DNA of 64,000 nt from Microdochium bolleyi (Eukaryota > Ascomycota > Sordariomycetes > Xylariales > Microdochiaceae): NCBI GenBank assembly GCA_001566295.1, contig KQ964249.1:310001-374000 (forward strand), given 5' to 3'. Position numbers and translations under genes: made by a program. Each line of letters starts with the position of its first letter. Position 1 is the first letter of the stretch. This document shows positions 1 through 10,640 of the stretch, one piece after another. Below the pieces are notes generated by a model. It worked only from the letters and a program-made list of their open reading frames with translations, was not told where the DNA came from and did not search any database.

Positions 1-868
1 ATGGCGGAGAAACGGAAGTTGAGACTTGCCCACGATGGAGTTTGGATCGCTGAGGACAACCAGTGAGAAGACTATTGTGACTAAGACGAAGCACAAGCCA
101 ACCATTGTTCAGGGCGGTGGATCTGGAAGAGCGGAGCCCCCCTTGTGATATTGAGTTTCAGGGACGGGCATTGCTTGCTTGGGAGCAGCCTTGCCATTGT
201 CCAGGTCGACCATCCAAGCAGCTATACATTCTACCCAGAGGACTCGGGTCGAAGATGGTGCCTTGATTAGCATGATTCCAGGTCTCAAACCTCTAGCCCA
301 TTTGTACAAACACTCTCACGGCCAACGACAGAGCTGTGCCTGGTGAGAGACAAGCTTGCCTTAGATGGAGACAGAAACCCCGCAATATGATATTTCCCGA
401 CGACCATCACCGAGACCATATCTGCCGAGCCGACTCTCGACCTGGGGGAACGGCAAGCAACATACTAGAGCCCACAGTGCTGCAGCAATACCACCTGCAA
501 GAGGCGTGCCATCCTGCCGCACAACCTGTGGTGCTGGCGGCAACGCACGCAGGGTCGCGTGGAGGAGCATGGTTGCAGGTGTCAAGCACGGAGTAGAGTC
601 CCCTGAACCCCCCTAAGATCTAAGGATTAGCTGCGACGCTTGCCAGGGCAGTTGCGACTGGCGCCGCGGACCAAGCCGCCCCTCCTGTGGCCGCCCCCGC
701 TCTCGCATCCCCTTTTCCCAGCTGCCACTGCCACCGCCGCCTCGAGGACAACCTCCCGACTCTCGAGGCCTGGCAAACAACAACCCAACCCTCTGACCCG
801 TCGCCCTTTCTTGCTCCAGCATTGCACACAGGTCACTGGCGATACCCTCGCCCAGCCCGCTGCCCGCC
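1..868 (+). other. Upstream region and leader of the COT1 gene
   Basis: No gene is recognised here. The window opens with a 22-codon frame (ATG at 1, TGA at 64 to 66) that could be an upstream ORF of the kinase gene or the tail of a gene outside the window. From about 610 to 868 the plus strand is pyrimidine-rich (many CCC and CTC runs), as in fungal 5' leaders. Frames of 60 to 90 codons on both strands here look like chance. Confidence 0.5.
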
Positions 869-2974
869 ATGGACCCCCGCGACCCCAACAACCGTCTCTA
901 CCTCAACGTCGACAAGTCCCAGCAGCAGCGCTTCGCCTCGTCAGACCGTGCCTATCCCACCACGCCCTCGACCTTCCCTCAGCCCGTGCCCCAGAACCTG
1001 GGCCAGCAGCAGGGCCAGAACTACAACCAGTACCAATCAGCCCAGCAGAGCAACTACTTCCCCCAGCAGTCCCAGTACGCCCAGCCTCAATACCAGCAGC
1101 AGGCCGACTACCTCTCGGCCCAGAACGCATACCCGAGATCGGGCACTCCGACCGACCCCAATGGCGGCCTCGCACACCAGTTCTCCCACCAGAACCTAGG
1201 CGGCGGTGCTGCTCGCGGAGCCCAGGGTTATGCCCCTCGTGGGCCTGGCGCTTCCCAGCGACCTCGCACTGCAGGCTCGCAGCAGTCGAGCGGGAGCTAC
1301 CAGCAACACCCCCCGATGCCCTCCTCCAGCCCCCGCCCCGCCGAGTTTCAGACTGCTCCCGAGCGGACACCGGATAGATACGGCACCAACGCCAACAACA
1401 ACCAGAAGAAGTGCTCTCAGCTCGCAGCCGACTTCTTCAAGGACAGCGTGAAGCGTGCTCGCGAGCGCAACCTTCGGTACGACTCTTCCCCCCTCAATGG
1501 ACACCATGGCTGGGGTCCAGCGTCGGAGATGGTGGTACTGTGATAAGCCGGAATATTGACTTACTTTCCTCCTTGCACAGGCAAAACGAAATCGAGCAGA
1601 AGCTTGCCGACCCCTCCCAGTCCAGTGCGCGGCGCGAACAACTGTGGCAGAATGGCGGCAAAAAGGAGGCTCGGTACCTGCGGTTCCTGCGAACGAAGGA
1701 CAAGCCCGACAACTACACGACCATCAAGATCATCGGAAAGGGTGCCTTCGGAGAAGTCAAGCTTGTACAGAAGAAATCGGACGGCATCGTCTACGCGATG
1801 AAGTCCTTGATCAAGACTGAAATGTTCAAGAAGGATCAGCTAGCACACGTGCGCGCAGAACGAGACATTCTTGCCGAGTCGGACTCCCCGTGGGTGGTTA
1901 AACTCTTCACAACGTTCCAGGACGTCAACTTCCTGTACATGTTGATGGAGTTCCTGCCCGGCGGTGACTTGATGACTATGCTCATCAAGTACGAGATCTT
2001 CTCCGAGGACATCACGAGATTCTACATTGCAGAGATCGTGTTGGCCATAGAAGCAGTTCACAAGCTGGGTTTCATCCATCGGTAAGTCGCCGTCTATTCT
2101 TACTTCACGAGCACGATTCTAACCTGTGTCGCGTAGTGATATCAAACCTGACAACATCCTGCTGGACCGGGGCGGTCACGTCAAGTTGACGGATTTCGGC
2201 TTGTCTACCGGCTTCCACAAGCTGCACGACAACAACTACTACCAGCAGCTCCTGCAGGGCAAATCGAACAGGCCGAGGGACCGCAACTCAATCGCCATTG
2301 ACCAGATCAACCTGACTGTGAGCAACCGTGCGCAAATCAACGACTGGAGAAAGTCTCGTCGTGTGATGGCCTACTCAACGGTCGGCACGCCTGACTACAT
2401 TGCTCCCGAGATCTTCACCGGCCACGGTTACAGCTTCGATTGCGATTGGTGGTCACTTGGCACGATTATGTTCGAATGTCTGGTTGGCTGGCCGCCGTTC
2501 TGCGCTGAGGACAGCCACGACACATACAGGAAGATTGTCAACTGGAGGCAATCGCTCTACTTCCCTGACGACATCACACTTGGCGCCGAGGCCGAGCATC
2601 TGATTCGCAAGTATGTTATGGCTCAATTGCTCTTTTTGAATTGTAATTGTACTGACTGATTTTTGTTCAGCCTGATCTGCAACACCGAGGTACGACTGGG
2701 CCGTGGTGGTGCGCACGAGATCAAGAGCAACGCCTTCTTCCGTGGTGTCGACTTTGACAGCCTGCGCCGGATCCGTGCTCCGTTCGAGCCCAGGTTGACG
2801 TCTGCCATCGACACGACCTACTTCCCCACCGATGAGATCGACCAGACCGACAACGCTACTGTCCTGGCTGCGCAAAACCTTGCTGCTGGCCGCACAGACA
2901 ACGAGGAAGCACCAGAGATGAGCCTGCCATTCATTGGATACACGTTCAAGCGGTTCGATAACAACTTCCGATAA
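869..2974 (+). CDS. cot1: COT1-type NDR/LATS serine/threonine kinase
   Basis: This is an AGC-family NDR kinase, the COT1/Cbk1/Orb6 orthologue that acts with a Mob2 partner in polar hyphal growth and cell-wall morphogenesis. Exons by frame are 869-1476, 1581-2081, 2137-2610 and 2671-2974, giving 628 aa. Residues 1 to about 175 are low-complexity and rich in Q, S, P and Y. The basic Mob-binding helix region is near 180 to 215. The glycine loop GKGAFGEV is at 255 to 262, the ATP-anchoring lysine is K277, HRDIKPDN begins at 369 and DFG is at 389 to 391. The NDR-type insertion before GTPDYIAPE contains basic residues. The C-terminal hydrophobic motif FIGYTF is at 615 to 620, with the usual phosphoacceptor T619. 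Length matches the family, and the start is a GCCATGG context followed by a continuous frame. Confidence 0.97.
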
Positions 2975-3635
2975 GCGTCGGGATCCGCGCAGCTACATAC
3001 AGTCAGAGGGAGAAAGGGGGAGGTAGTCATACAACAGGGATATTCATCATGAAGCGTTTGTTTAGCCTGAAGTACTCCGTATGCGCTGAGATCTTGGTCG
3101 ATAGATGCTAGACATTTTCCATACCAGACACGAAACTCAGCATCAGTACAAGCCGCAAATGTTCATTCCTGATCTTCGCATCTTCTCGTCCATGTGTTTT
3201 GTTCATGTCAAAGAAAGTTGTCGACCGGAGCTTGACTGGCACAGTGTGCAGGGGGGGCACTGTCTTTTAGGACTGTGCCTTTAATAATTCTTATCTTATC
3301 GGCCAAGTTCCATCAACGCCAAGACAGCCCGTCCCGTAACCTTGAGCGTCAAGCAATCTTTAAGACAACACCATCACGATTGCATTTCATCTTTCGCATC
3401 TCTTAATCTCAAGACGAGCCCCGGACATCCTTCGACCTGCGGTCACGGACACGATCGAGGACACCAACTACCGCCTGCCAAACACGCCAGACGATTAACG
3501 ACTACGCGACAGCGCAATCCCATCTCAAACAGGGGCCACCGTCCCACACCAGCGGCGACAACGCGCGTGCGTGCGCCGGTCCAAACCATACAACACGAGC
3601 AGGACCAATATAAGAACAGGCGATAAACAGCAATC
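2975..3635. other. Intergenic: COT1 3' end and SF3A2 leader
   Basis: This 661 bp spacer lies between two genes in the same orientation. It should hold the 3' UTR of the kinase gene, with AT-richer DNA near 3040 to 3300, and the C-rich leader of the downstream splicing-factor gene at about 3330 to 3635. No convincing ORF is present. Confidence 0.6.
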
Positions 3636-4367
3636 ATGGACTACCAGAACCGCGCGGGCTCCAAGTTCGGCGGCGGCGGCGTGGCCTCGTTCAGCGCGAC
3701 CAACGCGGACCGGCGGGAGCGCCTACGCAAGCTCGCGCTCGAGACGATCGACCTCGACAAGGACCCGTACTTTTTCCGCAACCACATCGGATCCTTCGAG
3801 TGCCGGCTGTGCCTGACGGTGCACCAGAACGACGGGTCGTACCTCGCGCACACGCAGGGCAAGAAGCACCAGCAGAACCTCGCGCGGCGCGCGGCGCGGG
3901 AGCAGAAGGAGGGCAAGGGCGGGCAGATCGACCCGAACACGGGCCTGCCTGTCGGCGTGGTGGGCGCCGGGTTCGGGAGCCTGGTGAAGAGGAACGTGGT
4001 CAAGATTGGACGGCCGGGTTACAAGATCACCAAAGTGCGCGACCAGATGAGCAGGCAGCAAGGCTTGCTGTTCCAGCTGCAGTTCCCCGAGATCGGGCAC
4101 GGCATCACGCCAAAGGTGCGTTTCATGAGCGCGTTCGAGCAGCGCGTGGACGACCCGCCGGACAAGAACTACCAGTACATGCTGGTCGCGGCGGAGCCGT
4201 ACGAGACGTGCGGGTTCAAGCTGCAGGCGAGGGAGATTGACCGGTCCGAGGACAAGTACTGGACGTGGTGGGATGCGGATCTGAAGGAGTTCTGGGTGCA
4301 GGTCATGTTCCTGACGGAGAGGGAGGAGCGGTATGTTGGTGTGCCTGGGCTGCCGGGACGGAGGTAG
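3636..4367 (+). CDS. prp11: Splicing factor 3a subunit 2 (SF3A2/Prp11)
   Basis: This is a subunit of the SF3a complex of the U2 snRNP, which is needed for prespliceosome assembly in the nucleus. It is a single exon of 243 aa starting at ATCATGGAC. The N-terminus MDYQNRAGSKFGGGGVAS is the hallmark SF3A2 start. A matrin-type C2H2 zinc finger has C56, C59, H72 and H78. After it come the conserved GRPGYKITKVRD segment and the FPEI...P..RFMSAFEQ region that completes the SF3A2 core. The Pro-rich tail of animal SF3A2 is absent, as in other fungi. It ends in GLPGRR. Confidence 0.97.
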   Translation: MDYQNRAGSKFGGGGVASFSATNADRRERLRKLALETIDLDKDPYFFRNHIGSFECRLCLTVHQNDGSYLAHTQGKKHQQNLARRAAREQKEGKGGQIDPNTGLPVGVVGAGFGSLVKRNVVKIGRPGYKITKVRDQMSRQQGLLFQLQFPEIGHGITPKVRFMSAFEQRVDDPPDKNYQYMLVAAEPYETCGFKLQAREIDRSEDKYWTWWDADLKEFWVQVMFLTEREERYVGVPGLPGRR

Positions 4368-5978
4368 GCGGGGGGCCACATTCTTGGTGAAGTGCGCGTG
4401 GGAGAGTGAGGTGGAGGTGGATGAGGATAATATACCCAGCGATAATGGCAAGAGGAAAGCAGAAATACACTGTCAAGAGCATGCACATACAATATGTACG
4501 TCCCTTACGGCGCAGACGAGGCCGTGAGGTGAATGAATTAGTCGACTTTGATAACCTCATCTGCACATATAATGATCAGGTGGAGTCTTGATTGAAATCG
4601 CCCAGAATCCCACCTTAACCACGGAGGGCTACGTGCCTGTGGTTGTTGATTGCTCACAATCTTTACTGCGTCGTGGGGACTTATCGTCCACCGCCATGGT
4701 AACTCTCCATCAGCCAGGCAACGACCACTGTCAACCTCTGTTCTCCACGTGGCGACAATATCTTTCACTGACCGTCGCGGAGCTAGACAATGCTGACTGC
4801 TCAGACTTGGACTGGCGTGTTAGCTTTGCAGCACTCGCGACAGTGCGATGTTGTGACTACACATACCTCCCTTCCCACGACACTGGGGAAAGAACGAAGA
4901 CGACCGCAGGTGAAAACATCGCTATGTTCCGTAAAAACGTATCGGCCTGCGGCTGGTTCTTCGTGGGACTGGCTTGCCTTCTCATACGATCGGAGGTATC
5001 GCTCGGGACTCTTGACAGCTCTAGGATGAATGCCAAGAAGGAGAACAAAGCGGTACCAACCAGCGGAGAGCCATCAGTGGTAGCCAACACCATCATGTAT
5101 ATCGCCGACGACAACGGCGTTTATACTCACACCTGGCCTCGCAAGACTGACAAGCAACCTGGGGAATAACGAAGTCATTACGAAGCGGCTGGGCATCTTC
5201 TTCTTGACCTATGCCATCGCGGAACGAGCTCTTGGTCGTCTCTGCGAGGACTGGCGCTTATGACGTGCGTGAAGTGGCGATGGTTAGATCAAGGGCGCGG
5301 TGTCGTATTCTAAGCACTGCGATGCGTTCAGCGATGCTCCTGGTGCCACTAGGCGTGATCGACTCTCGAGTTGTTGATATGTGCTGATGGTTTGCGAGAC
5401 GATTTTGTGGTAGGTCCGGACTGCGCGGGACGTGGCAGCTTCGGCCGTGGAGGATGCCCTCGGCGATAGATTTCGGGAGGAGCGACCTGGAGATAGGATC
5501 CCGCAAAGGAACAGAAGTATGCTAGCGTGCTTCATTTGCTTTGACCTCCTGGTTGTCATCGTCTGGCATTGCATGTCAAAGCCGCACATCGTCCTCGTCC
5601 TGGAGCTATTGGCACTGGCTGTCCACCAGCCCCTAATGGCTCGATTTTGGTTCACCGCGTTCGACTCATCTATGGCCATGGAAAGAATGCCTGTGGTTCG
5701 AATCCCCTGCCGTGCGCTACCTACCACGATCCGGGCCAACCACCGGCACGGTAGAATGCGGACCACCGTATCGGAGATGGCTCTGCCCTTGAGCTCTACA
5801 CTCGGTTCATATGATACGATACATTTAATGACCCCTTCAACACCTCCCGTAGATTTGCCACCCTCACTCTGTTAAGCTCACCATCACTAACTTCTTCTTT
5901 GATTTCTTTTCCACAACACCGCAACGCCTCCACATAAACACACAAACACACACTGCTACGTGCAGCCAGTCATTCATC
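4368..5978. other. Intergenic, 1.6 kb, mostly without recognisable genes
   Basis: The spacer holds one weak candidate small gene at 4696-5169 (listed separately). Several overlapping frames between 5258 and 5875 on both strands lack an ATG in good context or any recognisable motif. A tRNA-like B-box string near 5697 was examined and rejected. The last 100 bases are C- and A-rich (CACAAACACACAC near 5939 to 5952), which fits the leader of the next gene. Confidence 0.5.
4696..5169 (+). CDS. Doubtful small ORF, 157 aa
   Basis: This open frame starts at an ATG in a strong CCGCCATGG context and ends at TAA 5167-5169. I do not recognise the product. It has one short hydrophobic stretch (CGWFFVGLACLLI) in its middle, scattered cysteines and no clear domain. 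Codon use looks less GC-biased than in neighbouring genes. It could be a lineage-specific gene or a chance frame; a chance frame is more likely. Confidence 0.15.
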   Translation: MVTLHQPGNDHCQPLFSTWRQYLSLTVAELDNADCSDLDWRVSFAALATVRCCDYTYLPSHDTGERTKTTAGENIAMFRKNVSACGWFFVGLACLLIRSEVSLGTLDSSRMNAKKENKAVPTSGEPSVVANTIMYIADDNGVYTHTWPRKTDKQPGE

Positions 5979-8027
5979 ATGGCCGCATCCATTCCCGACG
6001 GAGTGGCCGACATCGCCGACTCACTCGACAACATGGCGATAGCAGCCATGCCCAAGTCGAAAGAAGACCTCAACCCGGAGCTGTTCTCCTTCGCTCGCTT
6101 GATGAGCCGCCGCGCCGCGGATCCGTCATTCAAGAAGCAGTTCGAGGAGCAGCCTATTCCGATTACCACAGGACAGCCTGTTCCGATGTTCAAGGGACAG
6201 CCTATGAACTGCTATATGCTGCAAAAGCTCTCGCCAGACCTTGTTTACTTCATACTCGACTCAGTCGATCTGGAATCGGCCATGAACTTCTCAAATACTT
6301 GCCGAGATGCGCACATAATTTTCAAGAATTTCCGCAACGACAAGAAGTTTCGGAAAGTGCACATCTCCGTGGTGCCCGCCTTGCCCAAATACAACCTCGA
6401 TGGACTCAAGCTCATGGACGTGTACGCCCGGAAGGACCCCGGGGTATGGATCTGCTTGAAACACAGCAAAATCCACAAAGTCGACCTCAGCGTGGAACAA
6501 TGCGACGGCCCCGGTGGAGTCGATTTCCGCGATGTGCCCGGACAGCAACTCGAAAGAAATCCCTTCCGAAGCCGACAACGTCCGTGCGATCAACTCAGAC
6601 CTATGCACCCATACGACGTGCGGTGCGGCACGCTTCTCCAGCGACACATATATCTTTTACTCAAGTACGCACGGCTGGATCACTCGTGTGATGGTCGACT
6701 CCAACATGTGTACAAGCGGCACATGGAAGCGCTGCTCGCTACACGCCGGCAAAGAAACGAGTGGTTTGAGCTCTACCCTTCGAGGCCGAATCGCCTTCGC
6801 GTGGATTACAGAGTGTCTCCCAGAATCGTCGTTGGCCCGCGGCTCATCGATGAGGAGGATGTTGTGGCAATGGAAACTAACACCAGCAGTGGCCGGCAGG
6901 TCCTGCGGTATGTTCAGAAGTCAGAGTGGCGGTACCGGCACGGGAGAAATGCCATCAGCGTCGCTACTCTTGGCCACGTCAAAGTCTGCCCTCACCTCAG
7001 CCACAGACCCCAGGACTTCGAGGTCATTCCCGGAGTCACATGTTACATGCCCTTCACTGGTAGCGTAGCCGTCAACGCCCCGCAAAATTCGGACGGCCGG
7101 CTTACGGAGGCCATTGTGTCCGTCATGCTGCCTGGGAGGCCTTACCATCAGGTCGGCATGGTGCGTTTGGGCGGCGCTGGCTCCGTGTCGTCGGTAGTTG
7201 ACTATGACTTTCTGAAAACGATCCCAGCAGGCGCGACGATAGAAAGAGCCGTTAGTTGTCGCTGGTGCCGAACAGACGTCCTGGTTAAAGCCGTGTTCAA
7301 CACGCACGATTCTCTTGATCCCGCCGCCTTGAGCGTTGACTTTCCGCCTAGTCGCTTCCCGAACGGCGAGAACCAACACGTTAGTACTGTGGCCCCTGGC
7401 ACTGCGCTTGGCCCGCCCACTTCCCTGAGCGAGTTCATCATCACAGCCTGGCAAGATCTCGGACCCGAGGAACCGGAAGGTAGCATGACCTGGATTGACA
7501 ACATTGCACGGCAAAAGTTGCGCAGCACCGACGTGGTGACGGAGCAGCCAACACGGCAGAGCCAGGACAGACTCTATGCCCTGATCCGCTCGGGCAAGAT
7601 GAAGGAGGCTGCCCCGGCGGGCTTGTTCCGCGACGGCACCAAGGTTGGGAGCATCAAGGATCTGTACGAGCAGTCCGCGCTCCACATGCACGACGAGGGA
7701 GACGAGGAAAATCTAAGAGTCGGACGGAACCATGAGACGCTGCGTATCAATCCCAGGTTCCATTGCAAGCGCGGGAAAGGGCCCAGGCAGGCCGTGGCAG
7801 CTCCAAATGTGCGAAACACGGCGGCCAGGAGCACCAGGCGCAAGGCAGGAAACAGCAGGCCCGCGACAGAAGCTGCCGCTCGGAAGCATGCGAACAATAG
7901 AGCACACAGGCGGCAAAACCTGGCAAAGAGGGCCCACGAGGAAGGCGAAATCATGGCAGACGTCGAAGAGCAACACGCAAAGACTCCGAATGGGCTCTCT
8001 CGTCTACCGGGTGTGTCTTGGTATTAG
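5979..8027 (+). CDS. F-box-like protein of unknown substrate
   Basis: The frame encodes 682 aa in one exon from ATCATGGCC. Residues about 80 to 118 read as an F-box (LSPDLVYFILDSVDLESAMNF, then NTCRDA), which in fungi recruits clients to SCF ubiquitin ligases through Skp1. Downstream segments CLKHSK (near 160) and SCRWCRTD (near 427) resemble recurring motifs of large expanded fungal F-box families. A short proline/glutamine repeat (QPIPI, QPVPM, GQPM) sits at 58 to 86 before the F-box. The C-terminal 120 residues are basic and disordered. No WD40 or LRR substrate domain is visible. F-box assignment is by motif reading only. Confidence 0.75.
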   Translation: MAASIPDGVADIADSLDNMAIAAMPKSKEDLNPELFSFARLMSRRAADPSFKKQFEEQPIPITTGQPVPMFKGQPMNCYMLQKLSPDLVYFILDSVDLESAMNFSNTCRDAHIIFKNFRNDKKFRKVHISVVPALPKYNLDGLKLMDVYARKDPGVWICLKHSKIHKVDLSVEQCDGPGGVDFRDVPGQQLERNPFRSRQRPCDQLRPMHPYDVRCGTLLQRHIYLLLKYARLDHSCDGRLQHVYKRHMEALLATRRQRNEWFELYPSRPNRLRVDYRVSPRIVVGPRLIDEEDVVAMETNTSSGRQVLRYVQKSEWRYRHGRNAISVATLGHVKVCPHLSHRPQDFEVIPGVTCYMPFTGSVAVNAPQNSDGRLTEAIVSVMLPGRPYHQVGMVRLGGAGSVSSVVDYDFLKTIPAGATIERAVSCRWCRTDVLVKAVFNTHDSLDPAALSVDFPPSRFPNGENQHVSTVAPGTALGPPTSLSEFIITAWQDLGPEEPEGSMTWIDNIARQKLRSTDVVTEQPTRQSQDRLYALIRSGKMKEAAPAGLFRDGTKVGSIKDLYEQSALHMHDEGDEENLRVGRNHETLRINPRFHCKRGKGPRQAVAAPNVRNTAARSTRRKAGNSRPATEAAARKHANNRAHRRQNLAKRAHEEGEIMADVEEQHAKTPNGLSRLPGVSWY

Positions 8028-8701
8028 AGTGCAACTGTGATGGTCGGCAGGATCTGGGACCTCATCGTTATTGCTTGCGTTGGTTGCTTCTTACTTTGGG
8101 ACATTGAGCGTTCAGCAAAGTAGACGCCTGTAGAGAAATTGAGCACCGTTTTCCTCCCACCAGTGCCACCCTTGGAGTGATCGATGTGCGTCACGACGAA
8201 GATTGATACTCTGTCTATCGGTGATCTCGTGTAGTGATTGATACGTGACCCTCATTGCAGGTCTGGCCGGCTACCGAAAGACCCAGCTCAGCATCTTGGA
8301 ATCTTGCAGAGTACGGTGCTTGTCAGTGATGGGTGAAGCAAAAGTTAGCGCGTGCTGTCCCGGGAGACGTCATCCGGCCCCGAAGTCTAGCTCCGGGGTG
8401 AGGCGGGGCCGATGTCTTCAGACGGCGGGCGTGGCCACGATTATAGTTTAGATGTTCGCGAGAAAGGCATGTGCTTCCTTCCCCAATGGGTGACTGGATG
8501 TTATTTTGCACTTGACTAGTCTTTGGACTGATGTACATCGGTGCATCAGAATCTCTTGACCCGGCCCCCCCCCCCTCTCCCAACAAGACAGCTCTCTCGC
8601 TTAGAGCTGGCTCACATACACCTGAACACCCAAACAGCTACCCCTATCGTGCCGCGGAGCGTCCTTCCACCCTTCCTTTGTTGAACCCCCGAAACGGCAA
8701 T
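8028..8701. other. Intergenic between F-box gene and SDR gene
   Basis: No gene is seen. The spacer includes a short C-run near 8565 to 8574 and a C/A-rich stretch at 8600 to 8700 that probably forms the leader of the dehydrogenase gene. Confidence 0.5.
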
Positions 8702-9740
8702 ATGATAGCCCGACCAAGGAAGGTGGCAATCATCACGGGCGCCGCATCGGGCATGGGCCTCGACGTCGCCCGTCTCCTTGCCAAGACGCAGCCCGGAGTC
8801 TGGAACCTGCACCTGTTCGACATCAACGAAACCGCGGGAGCCGCGGTGGCTGCAGAGATCTCCTCTCCTGCTGGCCATGGCACCGCCGCGACCTTCCACG
8901 AGGTGGACATCGGCCGCTACGACACCCTCGCGTCGGCGTTTCACGCCGTCTGGGCCCGGGAGCAGCGGCTGGACTTCGTCTTCGCCAATGCCGGGCTTTT
9001 CGAGCGGCCCGGGTTCTGGGACGAGCACGGCGGTGCAGACGAAGAGGATGTGATGTCGGTGGGCCCGCCGCCGGAGCAGGACTGGGCCATAGTCGAGGTC
9101 AACGTCAAGGGTACAATGAACACGTGCTATCTCGCGCGGCACTACTTCCGGCTGGACGGGCGGAGGGACGGGGTTCTTGTTGTCACAGGGAGCTGCACAG
9201 CGCTGGTGAGTCTCTGATGGATTTTTCTCGTCTCCGCATTTCTGATGTGCGGATTTATCTCCCTGTCAATGATACTGGCGTACCTCCAAACCCCCCTGGA
9301 AGGACTCAAGAGACGGGGCGAATGATGATTGACACAACCAGCAGTATCCCTCCGAGCTCACACCACGCTACTCGGCCAGCAAGGCGGCCCTGCTCAACTT
9401 CGTCCAGGGCATCGCGCCGGCGTACCTGTCCCGGTACGGCATCCGGGTGTCCACGATCCTGCCCGGGGCCGTCCTGACCAACTTTGTCGCCGAGGACGAG
9501 TGGCCCGACTACCCCCCGGACTGGTTCACGCCGCTCCAGCAGGTCGCCGAGACGGTGGTGAAGCTGGCCAGCGGCACGGAAAGCCTGGAGGACGCATGGG
9601 GCAACCAGGTCGAGCCCAAGGGCGATAGCGGGCTCGTGGTCGAGCTCGGTGTGGGCAAGATCTACTTCCGGAAGCCGCATGAGTTCTGTGACGAGACCAT
9701 GAGGAAGGTCATGGGCAAGGTCGCTGTGGAGCAGACGTGA
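8702..9740 (+). CDS. Short-chain dehydrogenase/reductase (SDR)
   Basis: This is a classical SDR, an NAD(P)-dependent oxidoreductase with a Rossmann fold. Its substrate cannot be told from the sequence; overall layout resembles 15-hydroxyprostaglandin-dehydrogenase-like fungal SDRs. Exons are 8702-9205 and 9342-9740 (or 9345-9740, see findings), about 300 aa. TGAASGMG (residues 12-19) is the cofactor motif. FANAG corresponds to NNAG. The catalytic Ser is in VVTGSC, and YSASK supplies Tyr178 and Lys182. The intron falls between the serine and the tyrosine. The Asp at the end of beta-2 (LFDIN) suggests a preference for NAD over NADP. It lies only 96 bp from the stop of the convergent acetyltransferase gene. 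Confidence 0.92.
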
Positions 9741-9836
9741 GTTTCTTTTGTCAGTGTAGGTAGCGAATCATTGCTTTCTTGTACGGCAGGGCTGGCAAGG
9801 TGCTGTGCAGTTTCCTTCATCCTTTCTGCCGAGATC

Positions 9837-10640
9837 TTATGGAATGTCCTCATTCTTGAGCACCATAGCAAGCGTTTCCAAGGACTCTTCCTCCCCGTCA
9901 ACCTGCACTCTGAACCTGCCCACTTCGCGGAACCCGACAGCTTGGTACAGTAGCGAGCCCATGGGGCTCCCGAACACCGTCAGGTCGAGCCCCTCGCGGC
10001 TGGCCTTCTCCAGTCCCCAAGTCACGAGCCGCCTCCCTATGCCACGCCGCTGATAGTCCGGATGGCACGCCAGGATGCTCAGATATAGGTTCGTGTCGCC
10101 GTAGGGGAGCTCGAAGAAGTGACTCTTTGCTCTGCTGAATTCGGCTGCGTATCTGGCGACTCGGGCGGGGTTGGCGTCTCGCCGTGTTGTAATGGTATCA
10201 GCTGTGTCAGAAGACGTAGAGGGAGGAGTTGCCGTGGAATGTGGCAGCAATGTAGCCAGGCCTTGCTGGTCTGCTCCGTTACTGGTTCTCTGCGGCGGCG
10301 GAAGCTCCCAAATCCCGAAGGCTACTATTCTCTTATCACCTGCTGCCGTCGGCGATGGGTACCGTGATTCCATTGTTTGCTGCCCAGGATTCAGACTAGT
10401 ATCGGAGCCTGGCACTTCGCAGACCATGATAACATTCGCCGGATCAGCCAACCATCCTGCGTACCGGATGCGGGTGAACTTGGCATAGTCAGCTGGATAC
10501 TCCTGCCACCGCGGGAATCGGTAGGGGTTGACTGGGTCGGCCGGAAGTGCTGCAATAGCCACGGCGACGATGGCATCCAGGTCTGAATGCGTGGCGAGCC
10601 TCATTGTCTGTTGTTGCGGAGTCCTGGGATCTGCGGTCAT
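9837..10640 (-). CDS. GNAT-family N-acetyltransferase
   Basis: This is a predicted acetyl-CoA-dependent acetyltransferase of 267 aa. Acetyl-CoA-binding motif A reads HPDYQRRGIGRRL at residues 193 to 205 (R/Q-x-x-G-x-G/A core). It is followed by helix WGLEKA, then a beta strand and the GSPMGSLLYQAVGF motif B region typical of fungal GNATs of unknown substrate. The N-terminus has the usual RLATHSDLDAIVAVAIAAL start of the domain. A Thr/Ser-rich loop sits near residues 125 to 150. The frame stays open upstream to an ATG at 10937, but the extra 99 residues are basic and compositionally unlike the domain, so the ATG at 10640 is preferred. Confidence 0.88.
   Translation of the reverse strand: MTADPRTPQQQTMRLATHSDLDAIVAVAIAALPADPVNPYRFPRWQEYPADYAKFTRIRYAGWLADPANVIMVCEVPGSDTSLNPGQQTMESRYPSPTAAGDKRIVAFGIWELPPPQRTSNGADQQGLATLLPHSTATPPSTSSDTADTITTRRDANPARVARYAAEFSRAKSHFFELPYGDTNLYLSILACHPDYQRRGIGRRLVTWGLEKASREGLDLTVFGSPMGSLLYQAVGFREVGRFRVQVDGEEESLETLAMVLKNEDIP

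Noticed and set aside
109..309. 66-codon minus-strand frame upstream of the kinase gene
   Set aside because: No domain, biased low-complexity end and position in the leader region; likely chance.
640..1377. 245-codon plus-strand frame overlapping the COT1 first exon
   Set aside because: Out of phase with the well-supported kinase exon; a shadow of Gln/Pro-rich coding sequence.
5620..5720. tRNA-like B-box string GGTTCGAATCC near 5697
   Set aside because: The flanking bases form a T-stem with two mismatches, and no matching acceptor stem or D-arm/A-box is found about 60 bases upstream, so a tRNA gene is not supported.
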